This document shows positions 34,383 to 43,991 of a stretch of DNA of 64,000 nucleotides, one piece after another. The stretch's first letter is position 1. Each line of letters begins with the position of its first letter. The DNA lies in contig MOEB01000006.1 in NCBI GenBank assembly GCA_001939945.1, forward strand, positions 30,934 to 94,933, read 5' to 3'. The position numbers and the translations under genes are program-made. The DNA comes from Aerophototrophica crusticola (GTDB lineage: Bacteria > Pseudomonadota > Alphaproteobacteria > Azospirillales > Azospirillaceae). The notes beneath the pieces are model-generated. The model was given only the letters and a program-made list of their open reading frames with translations. It was not told the DNA's origin and did not search any database.

Positions 34383-35657
34383 ATGAAGCGCCTCCTCCGG
34401 AGCACCCTGTTCGGCCTGACCGCCGCCTTCTCCATCGCGGCCCTGCCGGTGGCGGTGCCTGTCGCCTCGGCGCAGGAGGCGGGCCGGATCGCCGCCATCG
34501 TGAACGAGGAGGCCATCACCATGTCCGACGTGATGGGCCGGCTGCAGCTGGCCGTCGCGTCCTCGGGCCTGCCGGACAATGTGGAGACGCGGCAGCGGCT
34601 GCTGCCCCAGGTGCTGCGCCTGCTGATCGATGAGACGTTGCAGGTGCAGGAGGCGCGCAAGCGCAACATCCAGGTCACGGCGGACGAGCTGGACCAGGAG
34701 ATGGCGGACCTCGCCCAGCGCAACCGCATGTCCCTGGACCAGTTCAAGCAGGCCCTGGCCCAGGCGGGCATCCCCTTCAACACCATGCGCCAGCAGACCA
34801 TCGCCCACGTGGCCTGGGGCAAGCTGGTGCAGCGCATGATCCGCCCCAGCGTCCAAGTGTCGGACGATGAGGTGAACGGCTATATCGAGCGGCTCAAGGC
34901 CAACGCCGGCAAGCCGGAGTACCTGGTCTCCGAGATCTTCCTGTCCGTGGACAAGGCCAACGACGAGCGCCAAGTGGCCCAGCTCGCGGAGCAGCTGGTG
35001 GACCGCATCGGCCAGGGCGCGCCCTTCGCCGCCGTGGCCCAGCAGTTCTCGCAAAGCTCGGGTGCCGCCGCCGGCGGCGACCTGTCCTGGATCCAGCAGG
35101 GCCAGTTAGAGGAAAACCTGGACCGGGCGTTGCAGCAGCTCCGCCCCGGCCAGTTCTCCCGCCCCATCCGCGGTGCCAGCGGCTACCACATCCTGTGGCT
35201 GCGGGAGCAGCGCACCGTGGCGGCCGGCGACCCCAACAACATCCAGGTCAGCATCCGCCAGTTTATCCTGCCCGCCGCGGAGGGGCAGGACCCGACCCCG
35301 CAGTTCAACCAGGCCAAGCAGGTGGTGCAGGAGGCGGCGAGCTGCCCGGCGCTGGAGCAGGCCAGCCAGCGCATCCAGGGCGCCCAGCTCTTCAACCTGC
35401 CCCTGACCCGCATGGGCGACATCCCGGAGCAGCTCCGCGGCCTGATCGCCCCCCTGGGCGTGGGTACCCCCACCCAGCCGCTGGTGACCGACCGCGGCGT
35501 CATGATCCTGATGGTCTGCGACCGCGTCGTGCCGGAGGGCAGCACCCCGCCCGTGGACCAGGTGCGCAACGCCCTGTTCCTGGAGCGGCTGGACAACCAG
35601 CAGCGCCGCTACCTGCGCGACCTGCGCCGCGACGCCGACATCCAGACCCGGCTGTGA
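34383..35657 (+). CDS. surA: periplasmic chaperone/peptidyl-prolyl isomerase SurA
   Basis: 424 residues from the ATG at 34383. Signal peptide with cleavage after VASAQ near residue 25, the SurA N-domain (IAAIVNEEAITMSDV) and two parvulin-like domains (LVSEIFLSVDKANDE; GAAAGGDLSWIQQG). It folds outer-membrane proteins. Its TGA overlaps the pdxA GTG. Confidence 0.93.
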   Translation: MKRLLRSTLFGLTAAFSIAALPVAVPVASAQEAGRIAAIVNEEAITMSDVMGRLQLAVASSGLPDNVETRQRLLPQVLRLLIDETLQVQEARKRNIQVTADELDQEMADLAQRNRMSLDQFKQALAQAGIPFNTMRQQTIAHVAWGKLVQRMIRPSVQVSDDEVNGYIERLKANAGKPEYLVSEIFLSVDKANDERQVAQLAEQLVDRIGQGAPFAAVAQQFSQSSGAAAGGDLSWIQQGQLEENLDRALQQLRPGQFSRPIRGASGYHILWLREQRTVAAGDPNNIQVSIRQFILPAAEGQDPTPQFNQAKQVVQEAASCPALEQASQRIQGAQLFNLPLTRMGDIPEQLRGLIAPLGVGTPTQPLVTDRGVMILMVCDRVVPEGSTPPVDQVRNALFLERLDNQQRRYLRDLRRDADIQTRL

Positions 35658-36673
35658 TCACCGGGCGCGGCCTCCCCCTCGCCCTGACGATGGGTGAGCC
35701 CGCCGGCATCGGCGGGGAGATCGCGTTGAAGGCGTGGCTGGCGCGGGGTGAACGGGACCTGCCGCCCTTCGTCCTGCTGGACGACCCGGCCCGCATCCGC
35801 GCCCTCGCCGCGTCCCTGGGCTGGGACGTGCCGGTGGCGGAAATCGCCGCCGTGGGGGAGGGGGCGGGCCGCTTCGCCGACGCCCTGCCCGTGCTGCCCG
35901 TACCGCTGGCCGTGCCCGCCGCGCCGGGCAAGCCGGACCCGGCCAACGGCCGCGCCGTCATCGACAGCATCGACCGGGCCGTCGCCCTGGCCCAGGCGGG
36001 GCAGGTGGCGGCGGTGGTCACCAACCCGATCCAGAAGAGCAGCCTGTACCAGGCCGGCTTCCGCTGGCCCGGCCATACCGAGTACCTGGCCCACCTGGCC
36101 GGTCTGCCCGACGATGGCACGGTCATGCTGCTGGAAGGGGGTGGCCTGCGCGTCGTCCTCGCCACCATCCATGTCGCCCTGGCCCGGGTGCCGGACGTGC
36201 TGACGGCTGACGCCATCCTCCACGTCGCCCGCGTCACCAACGCCGCCCTGAAGGCCGATTTCGGCATCGCCCACCCCCGCCTCGCCGTCGCCGCCCTCAA
36301 CCCCCACGCGGGGGAAGCCGGCAGCATGGGGCGGGAGGAGATCGAGCTGATCGCCCCCGCCGTGGCGGCGCTGGTGGGGGAGGGGATCGACGCCTCCGGC
36401 CCCCACCCGGCCGACACCCTGTTCCATGCCGGGGCCCGCAGCCGCTATGACGCGGTGGTCTGCATGTACCACGACCAGGGCCTGATCCCGCTGAAGACGC
36501 TGGACTTCGACACCGGGGTCAACGTCACCCTGGGGTTGCCCTTCGTCCGCACCTCGCCGGACCATGGCACCGCCCTGGGCATCGCCGGCACCGGCCAGGC
36601 CAGCGCCTCCAGCCTCATCGCCGCCCTCCACACCGCCGCGCGCATCGCCGCCCGCCGCGCCTCACCAGCCTGA
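35654..36673 (+). CDS. pdxA: 4-hydroxythreonine-4-phosphate dehydrogenase PdxA
   Basis: 339 residues from a GTG overlapping the surA stop (GTGA). Motifs LTMGEPAGIGGEIALKAW, VVTNPIQKSSL, GHTEYLAHL and CMYHDQGLIPLKTL include the metal-binding His residues. A step in pyridoxal-phosphate synthesis. Two bases before rsmA. Confidence 0.94.
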   Translation: MITGRGLPLALTMGEPAGIGGEIALKAWLARGERDLPPFVLLDDPARIRALAASLGWDVPVAEIAAVGEGAGRFADALPVLPVPLAVPAAPGKPDPANGRAVIDSIDRAVALAQAGQVAAVVTNPIQKSSLYQAGFRWPGHTEYLAHLAGLPDDGTVMLLEGGGLRVVLATIHVALARVPDVLTADAILHVARVTNAALKADFGIAHPRLAVAALNPHAGEAGSMGREEIELIAPAVAALVGEGIDASGPHPADTLFHAGARSRYDAVVCMYHDQGLIPLKTLDFDTGVNVTLGLPFVRTSPDHGTALGIAGTGQASASSLIAALHTAARIAARRASPA

Positions 36674-36675
36674 CC

Positions 36676-37530
36676 GTGACCGACCTCTCCCACCTGCCGC
36701 CCCTGCGCGATGTCATCGCCAAGCATGACCTCGGCGCCAAGAAGGCCTTCGGCCAGCATTTCCTGCTCGACCTCAACGTCACCCGCCGCATCGTGCGGGA
36801 GGCCGGGGACTTCATCGGCGTCGCCGTGGTGGAGGTGGGCCCGGGCCCCGGCGGCCTGACCCGCGCCCTGGTGGAAAGCCCGGCGCGGGAGGTGGTGGCC
36901 GTGGAGCGCGACCGCCGCTTCGCCGCCGCACTGGAGGAGCTGGTCCAGGCCAGCGCCGGCCGCCTGCGCCTGGTGGAAGCCGACGCGCTCCAGGTGGACG
37001 CGGCGGAGCTGGTGGCGGAGCCGCGCGCCGTCGTCTCCAACCTGCCCTACAATGTGGGCACGCCCCTGCTGCTGGGCTGGCTGAAGCACATCGACCGCTA
37101 CCGCTTCCTGGCCCTGATGTTCCAGAAGGAGGTGGCGGACCGCATCGTCGCCCGCCCCCGCACGCCGGCCTATGGCCGCCTCGCCGTCATGTGCCAGTGG
37201 CTGGCGGAGTGCCGCACCCTGTTCGACCTGCCCGCCCGCGCCTTCACCCCGCCGCCCAAGGTGGACAGCGCCGTCATCCGCCTGTCCCCCCGGACCCGCC
37301 CCGCCGACGACCCCGACTTCGCCACCATGGAATCCCTGGTCGCCGCCGCCTTCGGCCAACGCCGCAAGATGCTCCGCGCCAGCCTGAAATCCCTCCTGGG
37401 CACCCCCGAACCCCTCCTGCTCTCCGTCGGCATCCAGCCCACCTGGCGGGCGGAGGAGGTGGACGTGGCCGGGTTCGTGGCGCTGGCGAAGGCGTGGAAA
37501 CAGGGCTCACACCCATCGGCGCCAAGTTAA
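36676..37530 (+). CDS. rsmA: 16S rRNA dimethyladenosine transferase RsmA (KsgA)
   Basis: 284 residues from a GTG. KKAFGQHFLLDLNVTRRIV, the SAM motif VVEVGPGPGGLTRAL and the catalytic NLPYNVGTPLL. It dimethylates two adjacent adenines at the 3' end of 16S rRNA. Last gene of the surA operon. Confidence 0.95.
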   Translation: MTDLSHLPPLRDVIAKHDLGAKKAFGQHFLLDLNVTRRIVREAGDFIGVAVVEVGPGPGGLTRALVESPAREVVAVERDRRFAAALEELVQASAGRLRLVEADALQVDAAELVAEPRAVVSNLPYNVGTPLLLGWLKHIDRYRFLALMFQKEVADRIVARPRTPAYGRLAVMCQWLAECRTLFDLPARAFTPPPKVDSAVIRLSPRTRPADDPDFATMESLVAAAFGQRRKMLRASLKSLLGTPEPLLLSVGIQPTWRAEEVDVAGFVALAKAWKQGSHPSAPS

Positions 37531-37562
37531 GGCCAAGCCGGCTCTGACAGGCACGACCGCTT

Positions 37563-37655
37563 CCCCCGCGCAGGCGGGGGCCCACAGTTCTTGACCCGCG
37601 GTGTGCCATTCCCGTGGTTGGAAAATCCGTGGACCCCCGCCTGCGCGGGGGATGC
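37563..37655. repeat. inverted repeat of CCCCCGC...GCGGGGG type
   Basis: CCCCCGCGCAGGCGGGGG near 37563 and its near mirror CCCCCGCCTGCGCGGGGG near 37634, each a hairpin and together an inverted repeat around about 55 bases. A common class of intergenic palindrome in GC-rich alphaproteobacteria; it lies after rsmA and may terminate it. Confidence 0.6.
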
Positions 37656-37734
37656 ACGAAAATTTTTCGATGCGGATCAATTTGGTGCCGATGGGGCCGA
37701 ACCCGAGGCGGAGCCTAACCGGGGGGACTGGTGC

Positions 37735-38385
37735 TCAAACCCCCGGCCGCCGCGCCAGGGCCAAGCCGACACCCAAGGCCACCATCGCCGCCCCGGACCC
37801 TTCCCGCAACCGGCGGACCAGCCCGGGCCGGGCGGCAGCGCCCTCCCGGATGCCGCTGGCACCGTAGGCGACGACCATGTCCGCCAGGGTGTTCAGCACC
37901 ACGGAAATCGTGCCCAGCACCACGAACTGCACGGCCACGGGGCCTGCGGCCGGATCAAGGAACTGCGGGACGAAGGCCAGGAAGAAGGCGGCAGTCTTGG
38001 GGTTCAGCGCCTCCACCAGCACCCCTTCCCGGAAGGCCCGGCGCGGCCCCATCGGCGGGGCTGCCGTGCCCCCCTCCAACGCCGTCGCAGCTTCCCGGCG
38101 GGCGGAGCGGAAGGTGCGGATGCCGATCCAGACCAGATAGGCGGCACCGGCCAGCTTCAGGCCGGTGAACAGCTCCGCGCTGGCCAGCACGATGGCGGAC
38201 ACGCCCAGGCTCCCTGCCAGCACATGGGCCATGCCGCCCAACCCCGTGCCGAAGCTGGATGCCAAGCCCTCCGCCCGGCCGCCGGCCAGCGTGCGGGCGG
38301 CGACATAGAAGATCCCCGGCCCGGGCGTGACGGCAAGGACCAGGGCCGCGGCGAAATACAGGGCAAGTTGGGTCAGGTCTGGCAT
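37735..38385 (-). CDS. LysE/RhtB-family amino-acid exporter
   Basis: 216 residues with six hydrophobic segments. LVLAVTPGPGIFYVAARTLAGGRAEG is the family signature near residue 20, and LKLAGAAYLVWIGIRTFRSA follows. It would export an amino acid or similar small molecule; the substrate is not deducible. Monocistronic, convergent with rsmA. Confidence 0.88.
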   Translation of the reverse strand: MPDLTQLALYFAAALVLAVTPGPGIFYVAARTLAGGRAEGLASSFGTGLGGMAHVLAGSLGVSAIVLASAELFTGLKLAGAAYLVWIGIRTFRSARREAATALEGGTAAPPMGPRRAFREGVLVEALNPKTAAFFLAFVPQFLDPAAGPVAVQFVVLGTISVVLNTLADMVVAYGASGIREGAAARPGLVRRLREGSGAAMVALGVGLALARRPGV

Positions 38386-38655
38386 GGCGACCAGACTAAC
38401 GGCAAGACGGGTCCATTGCCCAGCCGAAAGCCAGCCGGCGCGCCGCCAAGCTGCACGGGCAGGGCGGCCCCTCCAACGGCCCCTGACGGCGCGGCTCCGG
38501 GGCCACCAGCATGGCCTGCGATGGGGTGGGGCAGGTGGGGCCCACGCCGGGCTACCGGGCCCGCGATGTCGTTCCGGCAGAAGAACCAGATGTCATATGA
38601 CTTTGGGCTTGCGTCGGCTAAACTCGGCTACCCCTCCTGATCCCGGGATGCCGAG

Positions 38656-39711
38656 ATGCCCCGTCCGCTGCGTATCGCCCAGGTCGCCCCGATCCTCTAC
38701 CCCGTCCCGCCGACCCTCTATGGCGGGACGGAGCGGATGATCTCCTACCTGACTGAGGCCTTGGTGGAAGCGGGACAGGAGGTGACGTTGTTTGCCAGTG
38801 GCGACAGCGTCACCACGGCGCGGCTGGTGTCCGTCCGGCCCACCTGCCTCGCCGCCCAGGGCAGCCCCGACCCGCTGCCCGTCTGCATCGCCCACCTCGC
38901 GGAAGTCCGGCGCCGGATGGCGGATTTCGACATCCTCCACCTTCATGACAGCGGGTTCAGTGCCCTTGGCTTCCAGGACAGGTCGGCGCGGACGGTGACG
39001 ACCCTGCACATGTCGCTGGAATGGCCGGACACCACGGCCGCCTTCCGCGCCATGCCGGACATGCCCCTGGTCTCCATCTCCGAATGCCAGCGCCACCCCT
39101 ATCCGGAGGGGCATTGGGCCGGCACCATCTACCATGGCATCCCCGCGGACCTGTACCGCTTCAGCCCCCGGCCGGAAGGGCACCTGGCCTTCCTCGGCCG
39201 CCTGTCCGCGACCAAACAGCCGCATGAGGCCATCCGCATCGCCCAGGCCACGGGCCACACCCTGTTCCTGGCCGGCCCGCCGGAGCACCCGCAGGACCCC
39301 TATTTCGTCCAGTCCGTGGCGCCACACCTTGCCGGCCCCGGCGTCCGCTACCTGGGCGAACTGGACGACCGCCGCAAGGACGGCCTGCTGGGCAGCGCCA
39401 AGGCCCTGCTGTTCCCCATCGCCTGGGAAGAACCCTTCGGCCTTGTGATGATCGAGGCCATGGCCACCGGCACCCCGGTGATCGCCTACCGCCGCGGCGC
39501 GGCACCCGAGGTGGTGGAGGACGGCGTCACCGGCTTCGTCGTCGACAGCTTCGAAGAGGCGGTGGCCGCAGTGGGCCGCCTGGACCGGCTGGACCGCGCC
39601 ACCATCCGCCGCCGCTTCGAGGAACGCTTCAGCGCCAAGCGGATGGCCGCCGACTACATCGCCCTGTACCGCTCCCGCTTGGAGCGGGCGGGGCTGGCCC
39701 TGGCCCCTTAA
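38656..39711 (+). CDS. GT4-family glycosyltransferase
   Basis: 351 residues. GT-B start with RIAQVAPILYPVPPTLYGGTERMI and C-terminal donor site WEEPFGLVMIEAMATGTPVIA, GAAPEVVEDGVTGFVV. It is of the same general type as the glycosyltransferase at 12858-13913 and the same length, but stands alone, 23 kb away. The acceptor is unknown; a link to the 7-16 kb cluster is only a possibility. Confidence 0.85.
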   Translation: MPRPLRIAQVAPILYPVPPTLYGGTERMISYLTEALVEAGQEVTLFASGDSVTTARLVSVRPTCLAAQGSPDPLPVCIAHLAEVRRRMADFDILHLHDSGFSALGFQDRSARTVTTLHMSLEWPDTTAAFRAMPDMPLVSISECQRHPYPEGHWAGTIYHGIPADLYRFSPRPEGHLAFLGRLSATKQPHEAIRIAQATGHTLFLAGPPEHPQDPYFVQSVAPHLAGPGVRYLGELDDRRKDGLLGSAKALLFPIAWEEPFGLVMIEAMATGTPVIAYRRGAAPEVVEDGVTGFVVDSFEEAVAAVGRLDRLDRATIRRRFEERFSAKRMAADYIALYRSRLERAGLALAP

Positions 39712-39760
39712 GGCAGCCCGCAAGCGCTTGAGGCTCATCCAAGCCGGCAGCGGGTGGGGC

Positions 39761-40435
39761 CTACAACCCCGCCTGCAAGCCCCGCACGAAGTCGCTCAGC
39801 CCCACCTGACGGCGGCGCTTCAGCCGCTCGGCCTGCAGGATGCTGCGCACCGCGGTGACGGACTCATCCAGGTCGCGGTTGACGATGACATAGTCGTATT
39901 CCGACCAGTGGCTCATCTCGTCATTGGCCTTGGCCATGCGCTTGGCGATCTCGGCGGCGCTGTCCTGGGCGCGGGTGGTCAGGCGGCGCTCCAGCTCCCG
40001 CGCGCCCGGCGGCAGGATGAAGATGCTGACCAGATCGTCCCGGGCGGACTCGGCAAGCTGCTGGGTACCCTGCCAGTCGATGTCGAACAGCACGTCCTTG
40101 CCGGCCCTCAGCGCCTCTTCCACCGCCCCCTTGGGCGTGCCGTAATAGTTGCCGAAGACCTTGGCATGCTCCAGCAGCTCCCGCCGGTTGACCATCAGGT
40201 TGAACTCGGTGGGGTCGATGAAGAAATAGTCCTTGCCATGCACCTCCCCCGGCCGCTTGGCCCGGGTGGTCACCGACACGGACATGGACAGGTTGCCGTC
40301 CGACTCCAGCATCCGGCGGGAAATGGTGGTCTTCCCCGCCCCGGAGGGGGAGGACAGGACAAGCATCAGCCCGCGGCGGCGGATGTCGCCGGGCAGGCCC
40401 GCGGTGGTGGCGTTGGCGTCGGAAGCGGTGGGCAT
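39761..40435 (-). CDS. gmk: guanylate kinase
   Basis: 224 residues. P-loop LVLSSPSGAGKTTISRRML, then SVTTRAKRPGEVHGKDYFF (GMP binding) and DIDWQGTQQL. It phosphorylates GMP. It follows the YicC gene on the minus strand at 58 bases, a conserved pair. Confidence 0.95.
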   Translation of the reverse strand: MPTASDANATTAGLPGDIRRRGLMLVLSSPSGAGKTTISRRMLESDGNLSMSVSVTTRAKRPGEVHGKDYFFIDPTEFNLMVNRRELLEHAKVFGNYYGTPKGAVEEALRAGKDVLFDIDWQGTQQLAESARDDLVSIFILPPGARELERRLTTRAQDSAAEIAKRMAKANDEMSHWSEYDYVIVNRDLDESVTAVRSILQAERLKRRRQVGLSDFVRGLQAGL

Positions 40436-40493
40436 GGGTCGGACTCGACGGGGTTCGGGTGTACGCGGGGATATAGGCCGGGCTGGCGGAACG

Positions 40494-41420
40494 TCACTCG
40501 ATGTTCTGCACCTGCTCCCGGAACTGCTCGATGGTGGCCTTCAGGTCCAGGCCGATGCGGGTCAGCTCCACGTCGGCGGACTTGGAGCACAGGGTGTTGG
40601 CCTCCCGGTTGAACTCCTGGCACAGGAAGTCCAGCCGCCGTCCCACGGCGCCACCTTCCGCCAGCAGCGCGTGGGCCTGGGCGATGTGGGCGCGCAGCCG
40701 GTCCAGCTCCTCCCGCACGTCGGCCTTGGCGATCAGCAGGGCGGCCTCCTGGGCCAGCCGCTCCTCCGGCAGGCTGGGCACGGCCTCCAGCAACTGGGCA
40801 AGCTGCGCCTTCAACTTGGCGCGCAGGGCATCGGGTTGCAGGCTGGCGGTCCGCGCCGCCGCCTCGGTCAGGGACGCGATGGTGCCCAGGTGGCCGGACA
40901 GCACGGCGGCCAGGTGCCGGCCCTCGTCCAGGCGCGCCTGGGCCAGCTTGCCCAGCATCTCCGCCACGGACCGGGTCAGGGCGGCCTCAAGCTCGGCGCG
41001 CTCCCCTTCCGCGTCGCCGCCGCCATCCTCCTCCACCGTCTCGATGATGCCGCGGACGGACAGCAGGGCGTCGATGCGGGGCCGCTCGGCCCCGGCGCCC
41101 TCGATCTCCCGGGCCAACTCGATAACCTGGGCCAGCAGTTCCCGGTTCAGCCGCAGGGGCGACTGCCTGGCCGTGCGGGTCAGGCTCAGCCCGATGTTCA
41201 CGTTGCCCCGCTTCAGCACCCTCATGGCCTCGGCCCGGGCGAAGGCCTCCACCGCGTCCAGGCCGGACGGGAAACGGCAGCGCACGTCCAGGGACTTGCC
41301 GTTGACGCTCTTGACCTCCACGGTCCACGAAGCGGCACCATTCGCGCCGTCGGCGCGGGCGAAGCCGGTCATGCTGGCGATGGCGGCCTTGCCGGCGCTG
41401 GTCGTCTTGCTGGCGGTCAC
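40494..41420 (-). CDS. YicC-family endoribonuclease
   Basis: 308 residues. IASMTGFARADG at the start, VEVKSVNGKSLDVRCRFPSG and a C-terminal DUF1732 region (GRRLDFLCQEFNREANTLCSKS, IEQFREQVQNIE) define the family. E. coli YicC is an endoribonuclease linked to sRNA turnover. Usual partner of gmk. Confidence 0.92.
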   Translation of the reverse strand: MTASKTTSAGKAAIASMTGFARADGANGAASWTVEVKSVNGKSLDVRCRFPSGLDAVEAFARAEAMRVLKRGNVNIGLSLTRTARQSPLRLNRELLAQVIELAREIEGAGAERPRIDALLSVRGIIETVEEDGGGDAEGERAELEAALTRSVAEMLGKLAQARLDEGRHLAAVLSGHLGTIASLTEAAARTASLQPDALRAKLKAQLAQLLEAVPSLPEERLAQEAALLIAKADVREELDRLRAHIAQAHALLAEGGAVGRRLDFLCQEFNREANTLCSKSADVELTRIGLDLKATIEQFREQVQNIE

Positions 41421-41529
41421 CGGACTCTCGGGCTAATCAAGGGGGAAGGGGTGGGGGTTTATAGACCCGTTGCCCACCCCGCAACAACTGCCGATCCCTT
41501 TGCCCGTGCAGGCCGGGAAGGAGCCACTC

Positions 41530-42291
41530 ATGCGCGACCCGCGCTGCATCCTGATCACCGGCGGGTCCAGCGGCATCGGCGCCGCCCTGGCCCGGCTCTA
41601 TGCCGCCCCGGGCACCCGCCTGCTCCTCACCGGCCGCGACCCCGCCCGCCTTGCCGCCGTGGCTGCCGACTGCGCGGGGCAGGGGGCGGCGGTGGAGACG
41701 ACCACCACCGACGTCACCGACCGCGACGCCCTGGCAGCATGGTTGCTGGCCCAGGACGATTCAGGCCCCATCGACCTCGTCCTCGCCAACGCGGGCATCT
41801 CCGCCGGCACCGGCGGCGGGGTGGAGACGGAGGCCCAGGCGAGGGCCGTCTTCGCCACCAACTTGGACGGCGTGATGAACACCATCCACCCCCTTATCCC
41901 CCGCATGCAGGCGCGGCGGCGGGGGCAACTCGGCCTCATGGCATCCCTCGCCGGCTTCCGCGGCCTGCCCGGCGCCCCGGCCTATTGCGCCTCCAAGGCC
42001 GCGGTGCGGGTGTATGGGGAGGCGTTGCGCGCCGACCTCGCCCCCCATGGCGTGGGCGTCAGCGTCATCTGCCCGGGCTTCGTCCGCACGCCCATGACGG
42101 ACGTGAACCGCTTCCCCATGCCCTTCCTGATGGACGCGGACCGCGCCGCCCGGATCATCCGGCGGGGGCTGGAGCGCGACCGCGCCCGCATCGCCTTCCC
42201 CTTCGGCACCTACCTGGTGAGCTGGCTGCTCGGCACCCTGCCGCCCCTGCTCATCGACCCTTTCCTGGCCGCGCTGCCCCGGAAGGGCTGA
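41530..42291 (+). CDS. short-chain dehydrogenase/reductase
   Basis: 253 residues from an ATG with AAGGAG upstream. Classical SDR: ITGGSSGIGAALARL cofactor loop, LANAG, YCASKAAVRVYGEAL with catalytic Tyr/Lys. A hydrophobic C-terminus (TYLVSWLLGTLPPLLIDPFL) suggests membrane association. Substrate unknown. Confidence 0.87.
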   Translation: MRDPRCILITGGSSGIGAALARLYAAPGTRLLLTGRDPARLAAVAADCAGQGAAVETTTTDVTDRDALAAWLLAQDDSGPIDLVLANAGISAGTGGGVETEAQARAVFATNLDGVMNTIHPLIPRMQARRRGQLGLMASLAGFRGLPGAPAYCASKAAVRVYGEALRADLAPHGVGVSVICPGFVRTPMTDVNRFPMPFLMDADRAARIIRRGLERDRARIAFPFGTYLVSWLLGTLPPLLIDPFLAALPRKG

Positions 42292-42355
42292 GGCCCAAAC
42301 GGAAACGCCGGGAAGGACCCCTTCCCGGCGCCATCCGCAACCCGTGTGACCCGAC

Positions 42356-42958
42356 TCAGGCCTTGGTATAGCCCCACACGCTGGCCGGCGGGATGTTGGC
42401 CATGGTGAAGCCCACCCGGCGGCCATGCAGCCCCAGCGGCTTGCGCTTCAGGGGCGAGCGGGCGGAATAGGTATAGGCCAGGAACTGCCGCCCCTCCGGC
42501 ATGACCTTGAAGATCTCTTCCACGATCTTCCGCTGGGCGTCCACCGGGATCAGGATCATGGGGATGCCCACGACGACGGTGCCGACCTTGCCGATGAACT
42601 GGCTGGGGATCAGCTTCTGCACGTCGGTGACGTTGCCCTCGATCACGTTGACCTCGGGGAAGTGCTGGCGCAGGTAGGCGGCCAGCTCCGGGTCCAGCTC
42701 GATGGTGTACAGGCGCGACGGCGGCACGCCGTTTTCCAACAGCGCCTTGGTGATGGCGCCCGTGCCGCCGCCGAACTCCACCACGATCTCATCCGGGTCG
42801 CGGCGGACCTTGCTGGCGATCAGGTTGGACAGGGCGGGGGACGAAGGCGTGATCGACGCCATGGCAAGGGGGTTGGCCATCCAGCGCTTGAAGAACAGCC
42901 AGGCGGGGTGGGGGGCCTTCCTGGTGGTGGAGGTGGCCTCGGCGCGGTCAAGCGGCAT
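42356..42958 (-). CDS. PmtA-like phospholipid N-methyltransferase / rRNA-adenine-dimethylase-fold protein
   Basis: 200 residues. It starts with FFKRWMANPLAMASITPSSPAL and has the SAM motif VVEFGGGTGAITKALLENG and IELDPELAAYLRQ. This matches the alphaproteobacterial PmtA type, which methylates phosphatidylethanolamine, though KsgA-fold relatives share these motifs. Monocistronic, convergent with the SDR. Confidence 0.75.
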   Translation of the reverse strand: MPLDRAEATSTTRKAPHPAWLFFKRWMANPLAMASITPSSPALSNLIASKVRRDPDEIVVEFGGGTGAITKALLENGVPPSRLYTIELDPELAAYLRQHFPEVNVIEGNVTDVQKLIPSQFIGKVGTVVVGIPMILIPVDAQRKIVEEIFKVMPEGRQFLAYTYSARSPLKRKPLGLHGRRVGFTMANIPPASVWGYTKA

Positions 42959-43191
42959 CGGGGGTTTCGTCCCTGGTGTCGGTTGCGAAAACGGGTGACG
43001 GGAGAAATGGCACGCGGGCGGCAGCTTTGCAATCGTCGGGGCTGGCGCACGGTCTGCATACGGGCCCTGTCGCCAAACCCCTAACCCCGCGTCCGGGTTC
43101 CCCGCAAGCGCATTGGAAGTACCGGGAAGGGTACCACCTGCCACGCCCCGGGGAATCCCGCCACGAAGCCCCGGTCGCGGGGCGTCCCGGG

Positions 43192-43953
43192 TCAGGGGCT
43201 GACGGTGGTGTCGAAGGCCTGGCTCCGGTCCTGCCGGGTCATCACCGCCCGCAGCCCCGCCGCGCTCCCGGACAGCGCCAGCGTGCCCAGCGTATAAGTG
43301 CCGCAGGGCCCGCCATTGCTGTTGGTCGGCGTCAGCACCAGCGCGCCGGATGCCGCGGGGCCGGAGAATTCCAGCTCGTTGCGGCAGGACTCGGGCGCGG
43401 CGAACTCCACGGTCCCGGCCGGCTTGCCCAATCCCGCGGGCTTCACCGTCAGGGTGAAGGGGATGGTGGCGCCGTTCTGCTTGCGGTAGCTGCCCTTGTA
43501 GGTCCCCGCCACGGCGGCGGTGGAGGCGGTGCCGTCGCCGGCGGTGAGCGTCGCCACGGGACCCGGCTTGCCGTTCACCTGCGCCAGGGCCACCTGCAGC
43601 GCCCCGCCCGTCCCGGCGGTGGCGGTCAGGCTCCCCAGGGCATACGGGGCGCACTTGCCCCCGTTGGAGCTTCCAAGGGCGAAGCGGGTCGCCCCGCCCT
43701 CCGCCGCCGCCAGTGTGAGGGGGAGCTTGCACTGGTAGGGCTGGCCGAACCGGACCTCCCCCGCCGCCCGCCCCGGCTGGGCGGCTGCCAGTTCCAGCAC
43801 CACGGGCACCGGCCGCCCGTCCTGGTCCGTCGTGCCCGACCAGCGCCCGGCCAGGTCGGCGGCCCCCGCCGCGCACAGGGCGGGGATGCCCAGGCTCGCC
43901 AGGCCAGCCAACAGCATGCGGCCCGCAAGGCCGCGCCCATGTCCGATCCTCAT
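43192..43953 (-). CDS. hypothetical exported beta-rich protein of the DUF2589 operon
   Basis: 253 residues from an ATG with GGGGAG upstream. Signal peptide (LLAGLASLGIPALCAAGA, about 13-31). The mature part has two to three imperfect units with a pattern G.W.G.......IPF.L.L........G.....P..C: ADLAGRWSGTTDQDGRPVPV, GTYKGSYRKQNGATIPFTL and ELEFSGP. Cys residues occur in matched positions of each unit. Last gene of a six-gene minus-strand run; function unknown. Confidence 0.65.
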   Translation of the reverse strand: MRIGHGRGLAGRMLLAGLASLGIPALCAAGAADLAGRWSGTTDQDGRPVPVVLELAAAQPGRAAGEVRFGQPYQCKLPLTLAAAEGGATRFALGSSNGGKCAPYALGSLTATAGTGGALQVALAQVNGKPGPVATLTAGDGTASTAAVAGTYKGSYRKQNGATIPFTLTVKPAGLGKPAGTVEFAAPESCRNELEFSGPAASGALVLTPTNSNGGPCGTYTLGTLALSGSAAGLRAVMTRQDRSQAFDTTVSP

Positions 43954-43991
43954 GTTTCTCCCCTCGCATTCGGCCGTTCTCGGCCCGTTGT

